Made by a program: the position numbers and the translations under genes. Shown piece after piece: positions 50,293 through 60,400 of a stretch of 64,000 bases of DNA (positions within the stretch are counted from its first letter, which is position 1; every line of letters starts with the position of its first letter). The stretch comes from Lichenostomus cassidix (Eukaryota; Chordata; Aves; Passeriformes; Meliphagidae). The notes beneath the pieces were generated by a model that ran no database searches, was not told where the DNA came from, and worked only from the letters and a program-made list of their open reading frames with translations. Location: contig CM039196.1 in the NCBI GenBank assembly GCA_008360975.2, positions 6,366,263 through 6,430,262 on the forward strand, read 5' to 3'.

Positions 50293-50343
50293 CCCCCCTC
50301 CCTTTTCTCCCTCTTCCCTAACCCTTCTTCCCTCCCTCCTCCC
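50293..50343 (-). other. Long G-quadruplex-forming tract, minus strand
   Basis: The + strand is a pyrimidine tract holding eight C-runs of at least three (first one six), with gaps of 1, 6, 4, 3, 5, 1 and 4 nt. The minus strand thus has enough G-runs for two successive quadruplexes. It includes CCCTAACCC (50316-50324), one telomere-like junction. Such tracts can also form triplex DNA. Confidence 0.8.
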
Positions 50344-50766
50344 GCTTTTAATAGATCCTTGCATGGATCATCAGGGGACTTTCTTTTATGTTGTACAGCA
50401 TGAAATGACTTAGTCAGGGTCTTCCTGATTAATTTATGAGTGCTAAGGAAAAGGGAAGGGGGGAAAAACAGTCCTTGAGGGATTGACCCTAAGCTGCAGC
50501 AGATCAACTCAATTTTATGGAATGAAAAGAGACTTAAACAGTATTTTTAGCGTCGGTTTCTCAACCCACAGAGGTGGAGAAGCTCCCTGCATCCGGCAGG
50601 CTGGAGCAGGGTGAGAGGTGCCCATCTCTCCGGGTGGCTGATGGAGTGGAGCTCGAGTCTTTGGAGGCACCAAGCACGTTTAGAGTTAAAACTGTGGCAG
50701 ATTGGTGGATTAATGTGCTCTGCCTCCAAGGGACAAATGCTCTTTTTTTTTTTCCTCTCTTTTATT

Positions 50767-50801
50767 CCCCCTTTTCCCTTCCCATTGCTCCCTCCTTCCC
50801 C
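50767..50801 (-). other. G-quadruplex motif, minus strand
   Basis: Five C-runs on the + strand (5, 3, 3, 3, 4) have gaps of 4, 2, 6 and 5 nt, so the minus strand meets the usual G4 rule. A T11 run lies just upstream. Confidence 0.75.
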
Positions 50802-50984
50802 ACTCTGGGCTTGCAGATGACAGCTGTTGGTCACTTAACAAAATGTCCTCTTGATTGCTGCTTCACAACAGGGGCCCCCTCAGACCAAACAGCACATAGC
50901 CCGTACAATGCATCACTGCCCCTCAAAATTAGTTATAGTGCTCTGGGCTATTCTCGGCTGCCATAGCTAATACTCTCTTGCTGT

Positions 50985-51750
50985 TCTTCTCTCTCCCCCT
51001 CGCCCTCCCCCTCTGCAGACAAAGGCTCAGCCTATACATCTGTAGTGCTCATAACCTCCCCCTTCCCCCAGCCAAATGCTGAGGAGAGAAAGGGAAAAAA
51101 AAAATTGCTGCCCTGAGGCTCAATCTGTTTCTTACAGCTCTACCCCGGCACTTGGAAGCCTGAGCTGGTCTAGCCATGGGGAGGCCCTGACTCATTTCAT
51201 CAAGCTGTCAGGGAGGCAGTGGAGCTAAGAGGACTCTGCTGCCTGGGGCAAGTTCAAGTCAACATTCGATTTCCGTCCTCCCCCCGGCCCCCGCCTTTTG
51301 CTTGGACACTTTCTGTGCTCTGGATCTAAACTTCTCCCCGAGCTGCAGCAGCTCACAGCTTCTTGCCAGGAGGAAGGACTTGTGGGACCTTATAAAGGAC
51401 ACAGTGGCAAAATTGCTGCAATAAATCAGTGGCCCTCTGACACTTGGCGGTAGCTTAATGTTTTGGCACTTTCTTTCCTGTGTATGCCTCAAGTCCCATT
51501 AGCAAGCTTTTCTGTCAGTCTGGCTCATGATAAAACTCTCTCTTCCTATCATCTTAAGCAAGCCCCTGCAGACATGAATCTGATGCCAGACTTAATAGGA
51601 AACAACACCCTCCCCTGCACACACAAGCGCGCATCCATACGCGCTGCCACTGCTCCCGGGAAGTTAGCTCAGAGGGCATGGAGAGGGGAGGGCTCTTAAA
51701 AATAGGCTTGATTTTCCTCCTTCCTTTCAAAGAAACATTAACAACCCGGG
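50985..51750. promoter_or_regulatory. Candidate intronic regulatory or promoter region (GC-rich, TATA-like)
   Basis: In order: C-rich runs at 50995-51011 and 51058-51069, an AP-1 consensus TGACTCA at 51188-51194, a GC-rich box at 51280-51297, TATAAAGG at 51391-51398, and a CpG-rich inverted repeat AGCGCG/CGCGCT (51626-51645, 8-bp spacer). The combination is unlike the rest of the window. It could be an enhancer or an alternative first-exon promoter, with a start near 51420 if the TATA box is used. No coding exon follows clearly. Confidence 0.3.
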
Positions 51751-52012
51751 ATTTAAGCCTAGTGCTGCCCCAAGCCTTGCTATGAAAAGAAAATTCAGTA
51801 ACTAAATATGGTTGGAAATAATAAGATAGCGGTAACATGGCTGTGGAGTGGGTGTGCAGGCTCCATAGGTGTCTGCGCTGTTCATGCATTCTGTGCAGCA
51901 TTATACATATGTATTCTACCCTGCCAACTTTCACTGTAATATTACAGACAGTATATTTAATATTTTTGCCTCCTCTTCTCTCAGCCTTGTGCTTCCCCAG
52001 ACAGTTCTAGTT

Positions 52013-52268
52013 GCAGGTAGACTGGTTAGATTACATGTCCCTCTGGGCTGGGATCTGTTTCTTCATGTGGCTATCTTAGATGTCTATCAGCCTCTGCTTA
52101 ATCATAATGTAAATAATATCTATAGGTATTTGTGTTTATGTGGAGAGGAAAAAAACAAGCCTTTCTCTCAGCTGTCTGGGCAGGAACCTGTAACTCCTGT
52201 GCTGTACAGTGCCTGGCACAGCAGGGCCCACAGCCTTGGAGCTGTGTAGGCACAACACAAATCATAAA
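52013..52268 (+). mobile_element. Ancient L2/CR1-superfamily 3' tail, split by about 100 bp
   Basis: The left part, GTAGACTGGTTAGATTACAT then GGGCTGGGATCTGTTTCTTC, matches the TTAGATTGTAAGCTC/GGGGCAGGGACTGTCT phrase of an amniote repeat tail. The right part, CTGTACAGTGCCTGGCACAG with GGGCCC and ACAACACAAAT, matches its TGTACAGCGCCTAGCACAATGGGGCCC continuation. Between them about 100 bp is unrelated or decayed. The exact family name is uncertain. Confidence 0.6.
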
Positions 52269-52269
52269 C

Positions 52270-53280
52270 CACTGAGTTTGGGTGAAGTAGGAGATAACCA
52301 TGTTTGTGTCTATAAGCTGAGGTGGCTTCTCAAAATTCTCAATTCTTAGAAGCTTAAAGGAAGTGGCCTCATTTGAAATAACAGTATTTCTCTGCACCCA
52401 ACATGACATAACATCCAGATATTGTCAATCTTGCTGCAGTCTTATGAGACTTGGCTGGTTTTGGTTTCATTTCTTGGAGCTCTTGTTTCTGGCATGAGAC
52501 AGTTTACTTAACTATGTGATGTCATGTTAATCAATGTAGTGCAGAAAAGCTGGATGATGTAGTAGTTAAAACATTGGGGGTAAGAAAAGAGTCAAAGCAT
52601 GTTCTCATGATTCCTAAACTCACGAGAAACCAATGAGAATCACAGTACAGTTTAAATATAGGTTGTAAGGAGCTCAGTGCCAATGTAATGGTAAGAAAAG
52701 ATTGTTTGCCAAAAATGCTATTCCCTGTTTTACAGCAGCCATAAGTCCATCTTTGTCCCCTGTTGAGGTGGTTTGTAGAAGCAGTTCATGGAATACACCA
52801 CGGCTCCTTGCCTGGTGGGAAAGCCATGGAGAGGGGTCCTAAAAAGCAAGATTTCACCCAGTCATCAAAAAAGTGAAAAGCCACAAGGCTCAGTCTTCAC
52901 ATATGGATGCTCTGTCTGTGATTCCTGAGCTACGTGTTGTTCCTGCTGAATCTCACCTCACAGGAGGCTTCCTTCCGACTGGAATCTCTCACTGCAAGAA
53001 ATTGTTTCCAAAAAGCTGCGCAATTAGGGGTCGGCTTTGCAAACATTCTTGGTGGAATTGAGAGGCAATTGGCACAACCCAGTGAATAATCCCTTTAGGA
53101 GCCTTTATGAACCCTGCACAATGGCTGTTTACAGTCCTGCTTATAGACCAGGAGTGTTAACAGGCCTTTAGAAAAATCCAGGTAATTGAAGCTTTTGTCT
53201 TTCAATGAGCCCCCGTTGCTTTCAACAGTTGCCATTCTCCACATTTTCTTTAACTTTTTTTGTTTTGACAAGGGCTTTTG
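52270..53280. other. Intronic stretch, no supported feature
   Basis: Unique-looking DNA. I see no exon, repeat or motif cluster worth calling. Confidence 0.45.
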
Positions 53281-53640
53281 TCCCTCAACAACAGCAGCGT
53301 GGGAGGTTAGCCCGGCCGGGTGGTGGCCTCAGCCTTCCTCCTCCTCACAAGCCAGGATAAGTTGGCTTTTAAGACACAGAAAATCCTCTGTGGCCAAACC
53401 CAAGTTTCTCCAATGACTCCATTATTCATTTCAACACCCTGGCAATGCAGTGTCCCTGCCTCGGTGTCTGTGCTGAGGCAGGGCTCTGCCGGAGGTGAGG
53501 AGGAGGCTGGAGGAGAGCAGGCGTGCAGAGGCTGAAGGCAATTCCACCGAATCCCACCCAGCCTGGTGAAACCCAGGGTTTCAACATCCACAGCCCCAGC
53601 CAAGGGAAGGGAAGGGAAGGGAAGGGAGAGGGGTCAGCCG
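53281..53640. other. GC-rich segment with perfect palindrome CCCGGCCGGG
   Basis: Local GC rises, with a 10-bp palindrome at 53311-53320 and purine-rich GGAGG runs near 53490-53520. Open frames of up to 146 codons on the minus strand and 98 or fewer elsewhere overlap here, as expected from GC. It may be an islet of regulatory DNA. Confidence 0.3.
53602..53633 (+). repeat. (GGGAA)n microsatellite with G-quadruplex potential
   Basis: Five GGGAA-type units followed by GAGAGGGG. Six G-runs with 2-3 nt loops satisfy the G4 rule on the + strand. The GGAA cores are also potential ETS-factor sites. Confidence 0.9.
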
Positions 53641-56600
53641 TGGTTCTGCTTTTCTGAGCTCTGTCTGGGTCCATTCGGTTTTGCTGTCGTTGGTTTTTCT
53701 GTGGTGTTGCTCGTTCAGCAGCCTCTGGGTTCCTGTTTCTCGATGCGAGTGTGGGAGCCTCTTCCTTTAACATAAAAAGAAGAAAACCTGTGGGAGTTCT
53801 GAAGCTTGGGGCCTTTTCCACCAGAGCTGGCTGTATTGTCTTCAGGAGTCGGTGGGAGGTTAGCATGGGTTGGTAGCCATGAGCCTCGAGCTCTCTCTTT
53901 TCTTGTATGTTAAGCAGAAGTCCAAATTTTATAAATAACAGTGTGTTAATTCTTCCCTCATGCTCTCTTGTCCTGTAGGCCAGTTTGGCACATTCTCACA
54001 TGGATTGAGATACGGTATTTTGGGTGGTTTAAAGCCAGGCAGGAATCAATACAAGGGACAATTTGTGCACGAGTGGCCCTACATGGCTGGAGAAGGGGGC
54101 AGAGGAATTGCTTGCACAAGGCAAACAAAAAATTAGGCAACTCACTGCCACAAATGCAGTTTTTAAGGCACACATCTTGCAGGCACAGCTGCACGGAGGG
54201 TTCTGTGCACACACAGAGACACATCCACGTGTGGATCTGCATCCTCAGCCCTGCTGGCTTCTGCAGTTGCAAGGCTGATGCAGTCATGATTAAAGCAAGG
54301 AAGATGTAAGCTAAAATGAAACAAAATTCTTTGCTGTCTTTTCCATTTTAAAAGCAATTAATTATGAAGTCTTTACAGATCCTGAATGGGGAAAAATGTA
54401 TCCTCAGAGAGCAGATGTTTGCTGCATTCATATGTCTGTTTATAAAATTTAGCATGTGGATTTGATGGTTCACTGGCTTTTTGCAACTTCTACTTATCTA
54501 CATGAGACAAAGTTGCCTATTGGTACAAAGCAAAATTAGGCATCTAAATAAAGCCATTCTGCACCTTTTAGTAATGTAAACGATCTGTAATACGGTTTTA
54601 TACTCGTTACAGGTATACAAATTTTGGAGGTCAAATCTGTTTTCAACAAGAAAAACCCTTTCCTCTTTTTTAAAAAATATTATAATACAATAAGAAATAG
54701 GAAGACAAGTTTTGTTGCAAAACCAGAGAAGACTAAAATACTACCTTGTATTTGAAAAGTAATGGTTACTAAAGTTCCAAAATATTGTTTGCATGTCAAA
54801 TATTTTTAAGCTAAATTTGGTAATGTTTACAGTACTGAGGTTTTATTAAACCAGGACTCCTAGGCAAAAGTATTTGAGTTTTAGTGCTAATTTTGAATGT
54901 TTTCTAGTCAGAGATTCCTGAGTTTAATTTATTTGGTTATTTTATTACTGCAGTGTATAATTCTATAAGCCCCTTTTGGAATTAAAATTTGTGTCAATAT
55001 AGCCTAAGCATACAATTTGAAGCAACCCTGAGTGTGCTAACTTATATTTATGCCATTATTGTGATAGGTGTGACTGTACTGTAACATGCTTTAGTCTGAA
55101 CCATGCAGGTTGAATCACACTGTCAGAATTTTCTGCCTCTAAAATACCAATGTTCACATTGAATGAGCGCCATGATTAAAATGGTAACTTAGGATACTTT
55201 TGCATAGACCAGCTTTAAAAGGTAAAATAACAAGGTCTTTGTGACCCACTCCATTATGCTGGTAATTTGGGGGAATGCACAGTCCCTGTGGCATTAGGGC
55301 TTGATTTGAGCCCCCCCTGGGTGGAGGTGAAAGGCTCCCCTCCACTCAGCCAGTGTTTCTCAGGAGCATGTAAATAATAAGAAGTGGACTGCTGCGGCTG
55401 CATCTTCCCCCACCCCCTGCCTCGGTTTTGATGAATGTGTTGCTCTGTCAGCGTGAATTATCGCTGTCTTGAGCAAGCACAAATGCAGCAGGTACTGGGG
55501 CAGCCTTTGCCCAGCAAACCTGTTTCATCATGTCTTGGTGTGATGGACAAGTAGTCCCATTCCAAAAGCAGAGCAGAGACTTCTAATTGTTGGTGGTTGC
55601 ATGACATGGGTTTGGGGAAGTCAGCAGATGGCTGCTCATGATGATTTATCAGGATTGATTTTACTTTTGGTTTGTGAAAGAAACAGAAACTGTGTTTCAT
55701 ATGATTTTCATAAAGGTCAGTGACAGAATAAAAGTCACCAAAAAAGGCACAAATGGCTTGTGGCAAGGTATTTACTAAAGACATGGCTTTCTGATGTTCC
55801 TGCCTACTTTAAAATAATTGGCTGCAACTTCATGGAGTTTTCTGGTATTAACACTGGTTATTCCCACAGAACTTGCCCACCCATGGCTCCTGGCCCCTGC
55901 AAAGCAGTGTTCTGTCACTTCTTCCATTTTTCTTCAGGTTCTTTTTTTTTCCAGAAAGGTTACACATACAATCAGATCCCTGCACATCATACTAAATAGC
56001 TGGATTTCTCTGTGAAAAACATGTTGTGGATCACGTGGGACAGTGTAAAATGATTTCATTTTGAAAGAAAAAGAATTCTGCTCAGTCAAGACTATAGAAA
56101 AACAGATTCCTTAAACCAAGCATTTTCACTGGGAATGGGAATAAGGTGTCAGTTGGGAAGCTGACTACTCTTCACTGCAGAATCACTGTGGGAGATTCCT
56201 CCAATCTATTGGGGCTTTTCATGTGCTCGGTGTGTTTCAGAGAATTTAAAAATTAAAGATTCCTCAAGTATTTAGGGTCAATCATTCCATGTGCCAAATA
56301 GAAGAAGAGATTAAATATTCTCTCATAAATCAGCAGAAAACTAAGAATGTAATAGCTGGAATTTCTGCTGTGTGACTTTAGAATAAAAGAATGTGACAAG
56401 AAAGATCCTCCTTCCCCTCTCCAGGAGGAAGACCTGGACAAAATGGCCAAACAGATCTATTCCTTCCTTTACAGTCATGACACTGAAGCATGTGGGCTCT
56501 CATGACCCTTTCCACACTTGGAGTTTGTCACTGTTGGCTTGCAGAGTCCCCTCTTGTTGACCCAGTGAGCTTTTTAGGGTGCTGCCAGTTACCCACCAGG

Positions 56601-57351
56601 CCATCCCCATCAGCAGTTGGCAGAAGGAGAAAATTCCCATTAGGCACCAAGGCTACTAAACACACTGACCACTTCTGTCAGCATAGCAGACACCAAGAGA
56701 TTTACTTCTGTTCCCAACTGTAAATCTTTCTGAGCTCCAGCCAGCAAGATGTGCTTGTCCTGAAATGTTCAGTGCTCAAGTTATCTTTCCATCATTTCTG
56801 CTGTGAAAATAGAGCATTTCATTTTCAGAGCCTGAAAGAGATTACACTCCAAAACTCTCTAAGTAAACACTTCCTCCTGGGATCGTGATCTCATTCAAAC
56901 TAAAAAATGTACCAGAATTTATGATGTATTTTAATTACTATTCTTGGTGCCACTCATTAAACTAGAAATTGATTGCCAGTTTCACAGTTTCCTTGTTAGA
57001 TGACAAAGTGCTTATCAAGGTGAAGCAATGCAAAACTGTTACTATATATTCCACAATTGGGGATGATAAAAAGGTATGCTTTTTGTTGTGGTACTCGTGT
57101 TATGGTGGTTGTTACAATGCATCGCTGATTGTCTTTTTTGTTTAAAGTTTGCTTTCCCCCATCCAAGTAAGAGTACACCATAAATTTTTATAAGAGAGAA
57201 TCTGGCTTTGTCTGGTTTATGCTAGCAGTGTAAAAGGCATTACTGCAAACATCAGAAGTGTGTTTCATTGAACTGGGAACATCATAAACAGCTATCCTAA
57301 AGATTTAAGAGGATAATGCAAAAGATCCCTATACATAAAGGTGTTTCTCAA
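53641..57351. other. Intronic stretch leading to the microexon
   Basis: AT-rich, especially 54.3-55.1 kb. No exon found. The 200 bp just before the microexon acceptor contain few repeats and could be conserved, as is common around regulated microexons. Confidence 0.45.
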
Positions 57352-57379
57352 AATCTCTTTTTCTCTCTCTAATCCACAG
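57352..57379 (+). promoter_or_regulatory. 3' splice site with CU-rich (PTB-type) polypyrimidine tract
   Basis: The bases before the microexon form a nearly pure pyrimidine run rich in UCUU and CUCUCU, ending in AATCCACAG. It is a strong acceptor, and its CU-rich make-up matches known PTBP1 binding preference. I see no UGC motif beside the AG, which would be expected for SRRM4-dependent neural microexons. Regulation by PTB proteins is inference. Confidence 0.75.
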
Positions 57380-57409
57380 TGTGACAGCGAGAGCGATATT
57401 GACGATAAG
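57380..57409 (+). CDS. FBRSL1: 30-nt coding microexon of an AUTS2/FBRSL1-family gene, probably FBRSL1
   Basis: A 30-nt segment lies exactly between a pyrimidine tract plus CAG and a GTAAGA donor. In frame 0 it encodes CDSESDIDDK and keeps phase 0 at both ends, so it can be included or skipped without a frameshift. Of the other two frames, one hits a stop immediately and one gives a hydrophobic peptide. It holds three CpGs in 30 nt within CpG-poor DNA, as expected of constrained coding sequence. From memory, AUTS2 has CDSDSDQEEK at the matching place and human FBRSL1 has a CDSES..DDK form, followed by a Ser/Glu/Lys-rich segment; this exon is closer to FBRSL1. Family knowledge: these are nuclear proteins tied to noncanonical Polycomb PRC1 and neural gene regulation. 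Both serines fit the CK2 pattern SxxD, so phosphorylation is plausible. Neighbouring exons are not in the window. Calling it an exon is fairly secure; the paralogue is less so, because ten residues are little evidence. Confidence 0.7.
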
Positions 57410-57415
57410 GTAAGA
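57410..57415 (+). promoter_or_regulatory. 5' splice site (GTAAGA)
   Basis: The exon ends in AAG and the intron begins GTAAGA, which matches the vertebrate U1 consensus at all core positions. It fixes the exon's 3' edge and, with the upstream CAG, its 30-nt length. Confidence 0.8.
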
Positions 57416-60400
57416 CTGAATTTTCTTATTTCATATGCTTGGAAATTCCCTGATAGTCAAAATAAGAAGGAATTTGAAAATAACATTTTCCTCCAGTCTT
57501 CATGTCAAATTTAAAAATATCTACAATTGAATGAAAAAAACATCAGCTACTCTGTGATCTTCACGAGCTTCTGTTTACAGGAAAGAAATTCCTATTAGCA
57601 TAATAATCTTTCTTGATTATTATGTGAGCACTTGGTGAGACCCAAGTTACAGTGTTAGGGCCATTTCAGAGGAAGTTTCCTCTGATAACTTGTCAGGAGC
57701 CCATATTTTATATATAGTAACCTTTGAAGATGTCAATTTTGTAATCAGTTTAGAAGATGGGACCTGCCCTCCAAGGCAGTGTGGTAACTGTCAAGGAGTG
57801 TTTTGTCTTGTTGCATGCATATTTATCACAGAGCAATGATTTTTCTGACCTTCTTTTGAATACAGAGGTTGGTCATTGAAAAGCTGTAGTTGTGTGCTTG
57901 TGTGTGGGGATTTCTTGTTCACCTTTGCAAGGAAAACAGACAAGTCCCACTATGTAGCACCAGTTGTACCATGCTTTTAAGCATCAAATGTATAAAAGAC
58001 TTGAGTATTCCTTGCCAGCTTCTGGCAGATCAAACTTGGCAGTCTCAGGTCAAATCTTCATCAAACCTTTATTATATTTTGGCTGTCCAGTCTCTTGCAC
58101 TCATTCATGAGAAGCTGTGGCACAGAGTTTTCCCCTGGATCAGCATTACAGAAGTAAAGGCTGGCTTGAGGTAGCCCTGTGTCCTCAGCAGCACACCAGG
58201 CTGCAGCCGTGCATCAGAGGTTACCATGAGTTCAAGAGACTACCCGAAAAGCTTCTCCTGGTTAAGTCTTTTCCTTTTTGTTAGTATTGTTAGAGCTTTT
58301 GAAACACAAGGGTTTCTTCAACTTCTTCTTTTTAAAATCCCATCAGATACTAAAAACCCTTGGAGTATGGCAAAGGCTGTGTTTTGAGATGAAGGCTTGC
58401 TTGAAGAGAAACATTTGAATCATGTGTGTTGAATGAAAAAAGCCCTGTACACATTTTATTTTATATTATTTTAATTTTATATGTATATATATGTATAAAG
58501 TCACTCCCTGAAACCACCCCTCTCCCCAACTTCTGTTCCTTACAAGGTTACACAGCAGCAGAGCTGACAGAAGGGATGGTGAGGGTAAAATATTATTCCC
58601 TAAAAGCTTAGATACCACGGGGTTAAAACGTTTCTCAGACTGCCCAATCAAAGGAAGTAAAAGCAATCACTTAGAAAACTGTTTAAAGATCTGCCAGTCA
58701 AACCTCAGATGAAGTTGTAAGTGACATGTAGTTTTATTATACAGCTATGCTATTAATGATTATCTAAATTACACTGGTAGACCCAGCTAGCGGCATTACA
58801 TCTGAGACTGACGTTTGTTAGATTAGGTTTGACTTCACCTTGTAGAGAAGAAATTGAAATCTGAACAACATTGATTAGCTTTCAGAATGTGGGATCTGAG
58901 GTTACCTTCAGAGGAAGCTGCATTGTGTTTGGCTGGTAACTTGCTGTCCTTTACAGCAAATGAAAGGCTATTATAGTGTTCCTTACCATTAATATGACAT
59001 TTCTTTACATTTCTCTAACTGTAATTTGACCTTCTAGGCTCACCTATTTCCCAGCTACCTCCTCGTTAAGGTGACTCTGCCTTAATAATAACATTTATTT
59101 TCTTCATAAGGAGAGCAGCACAAGATCATCATCTTTCCATCTCTTGCCTGATCTGTAGAGACGTGAAACATGACATGGTTCTATTAAATAGGTCTCTGGA
59201 ATTAAGTGGGGTTGTTTTTCTTGTCAGCAAAGATGTGGGCACATGCATGCAAACCCACCAATGTTGAAGTGAAGATGCTTCAAATCTTTCATGGGGTAAT
59301 GTGAGGACAACATTGCCTTCCAGTTGGGGAACACAGGGGCAGCCTAGCTTGCTCTGTTGATACCTGCCATACACTCCCCTGGAAACTCAGTCAATGTTTG
59401 TCTAAAACTTAACCTGACTGATGCAACAGAGCTATAAAAATATTGGTGTGACTGTCCTGAGGGACTACAGTCATTTTCCTCCTTCCATGTGAAGGCAAAA
59501 TGTATCTCCTGATAATACTCCCAGGCTATTGCAGCCAGATGGAGTATTCAACATATTGCCCAGCCCAGCATCACCCTTCCCGAATTACGTGATGGGTCAG
59601 CTTCATTCCCCACTGCTACAGAGCAATCCTGCTCTCCTGCTTGGTCAGCAAGAACCAGCTTTTTCGAGGTACACCTACACATGCTGGCACTCAGGAAGGG
59701 CAGGGCAGGAATTACTAATGTGCTGTTGATTTGCATAACATTTTTTGTTAGTCATAAACAGCGGAGCAATGTTGTCTGCACAAAACTCAAGAGGAAAGCA
59801 GACAAAAAAAGAAGTTCATGTACAAGTACAAACTGAGTCAGCTACAGAGCTAGAAGCAAAACTGAAATTTTCCACCTCCTACTTCTCTCTCTGTACCATG
59901 CTAGTAATTACTCACTATTTATTTAGTTCATAGGTATATGGGCTATTGAGCTCTTAATGTTTTCAAACATAGACGTTAGAGTAAAATTAAGGTTTTACCC
60001 TTGCTGCATTGTAAAGTATAAACACACTCCTGATGGTTTGGGCTTTTCCCTTGTGCAGTGCAGTGCAGGACTCCAGGGGACAAAAGCAATTGAGCATAGT
60101 CAGTCACATGTACAGTGTATCAGAACAAGGAGCCATTGCTTTAGTGCAAGGTACAGTTTCACAGCAGATTGTGAGAGTTTCCAAACACTGCACTGCTGTT
60201 TTTAATAATAAGAGAAGAGGAGCTCAAGGCTGGGGACTTGTCAATCCCATCTACTTTCTGAGAACTGTCTTTGGCCGAGTATAGCCTTTCACTTCTGCAT
60301 CACTGCTGAAATCTCAGAGGAAGTATGTGGGATGATACTTTCTCACACCTATCATTCTGTCACCGCGTGCTTCTCACAGAACTGTTTGAGATACCCAAAC

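Larger units (their letters stand above)
1..57379 (+). other. Large upstream intron of the FBRSL1-like gene (5' end outside window)
   Basis: No other segment combines an open frame, matched splice sites and resemblance to the AUTS2/FBRSL1 family. Open frames here are short, appear on both strands with no codon-like bias, and mostly sit in GC-rich or repeat DNA. Very long 5' introns packed with noncoding elements are typical of AUTS2-family genes. The assignment rests on the microexon at the right-hand end. A nested noncoding RNA or an unrecognised cassette exon cannot be excluded. Confidence 0.6.

Noticed and set aside
51000..51045. Strong C/T tract plus CTCTGCAG acceptor followed by a possible 23-nt exon
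   Set aside because: The GTAGTG donor is weak and the short peptide is unlike the family. Kept only as part of the regulatory-region candidate.
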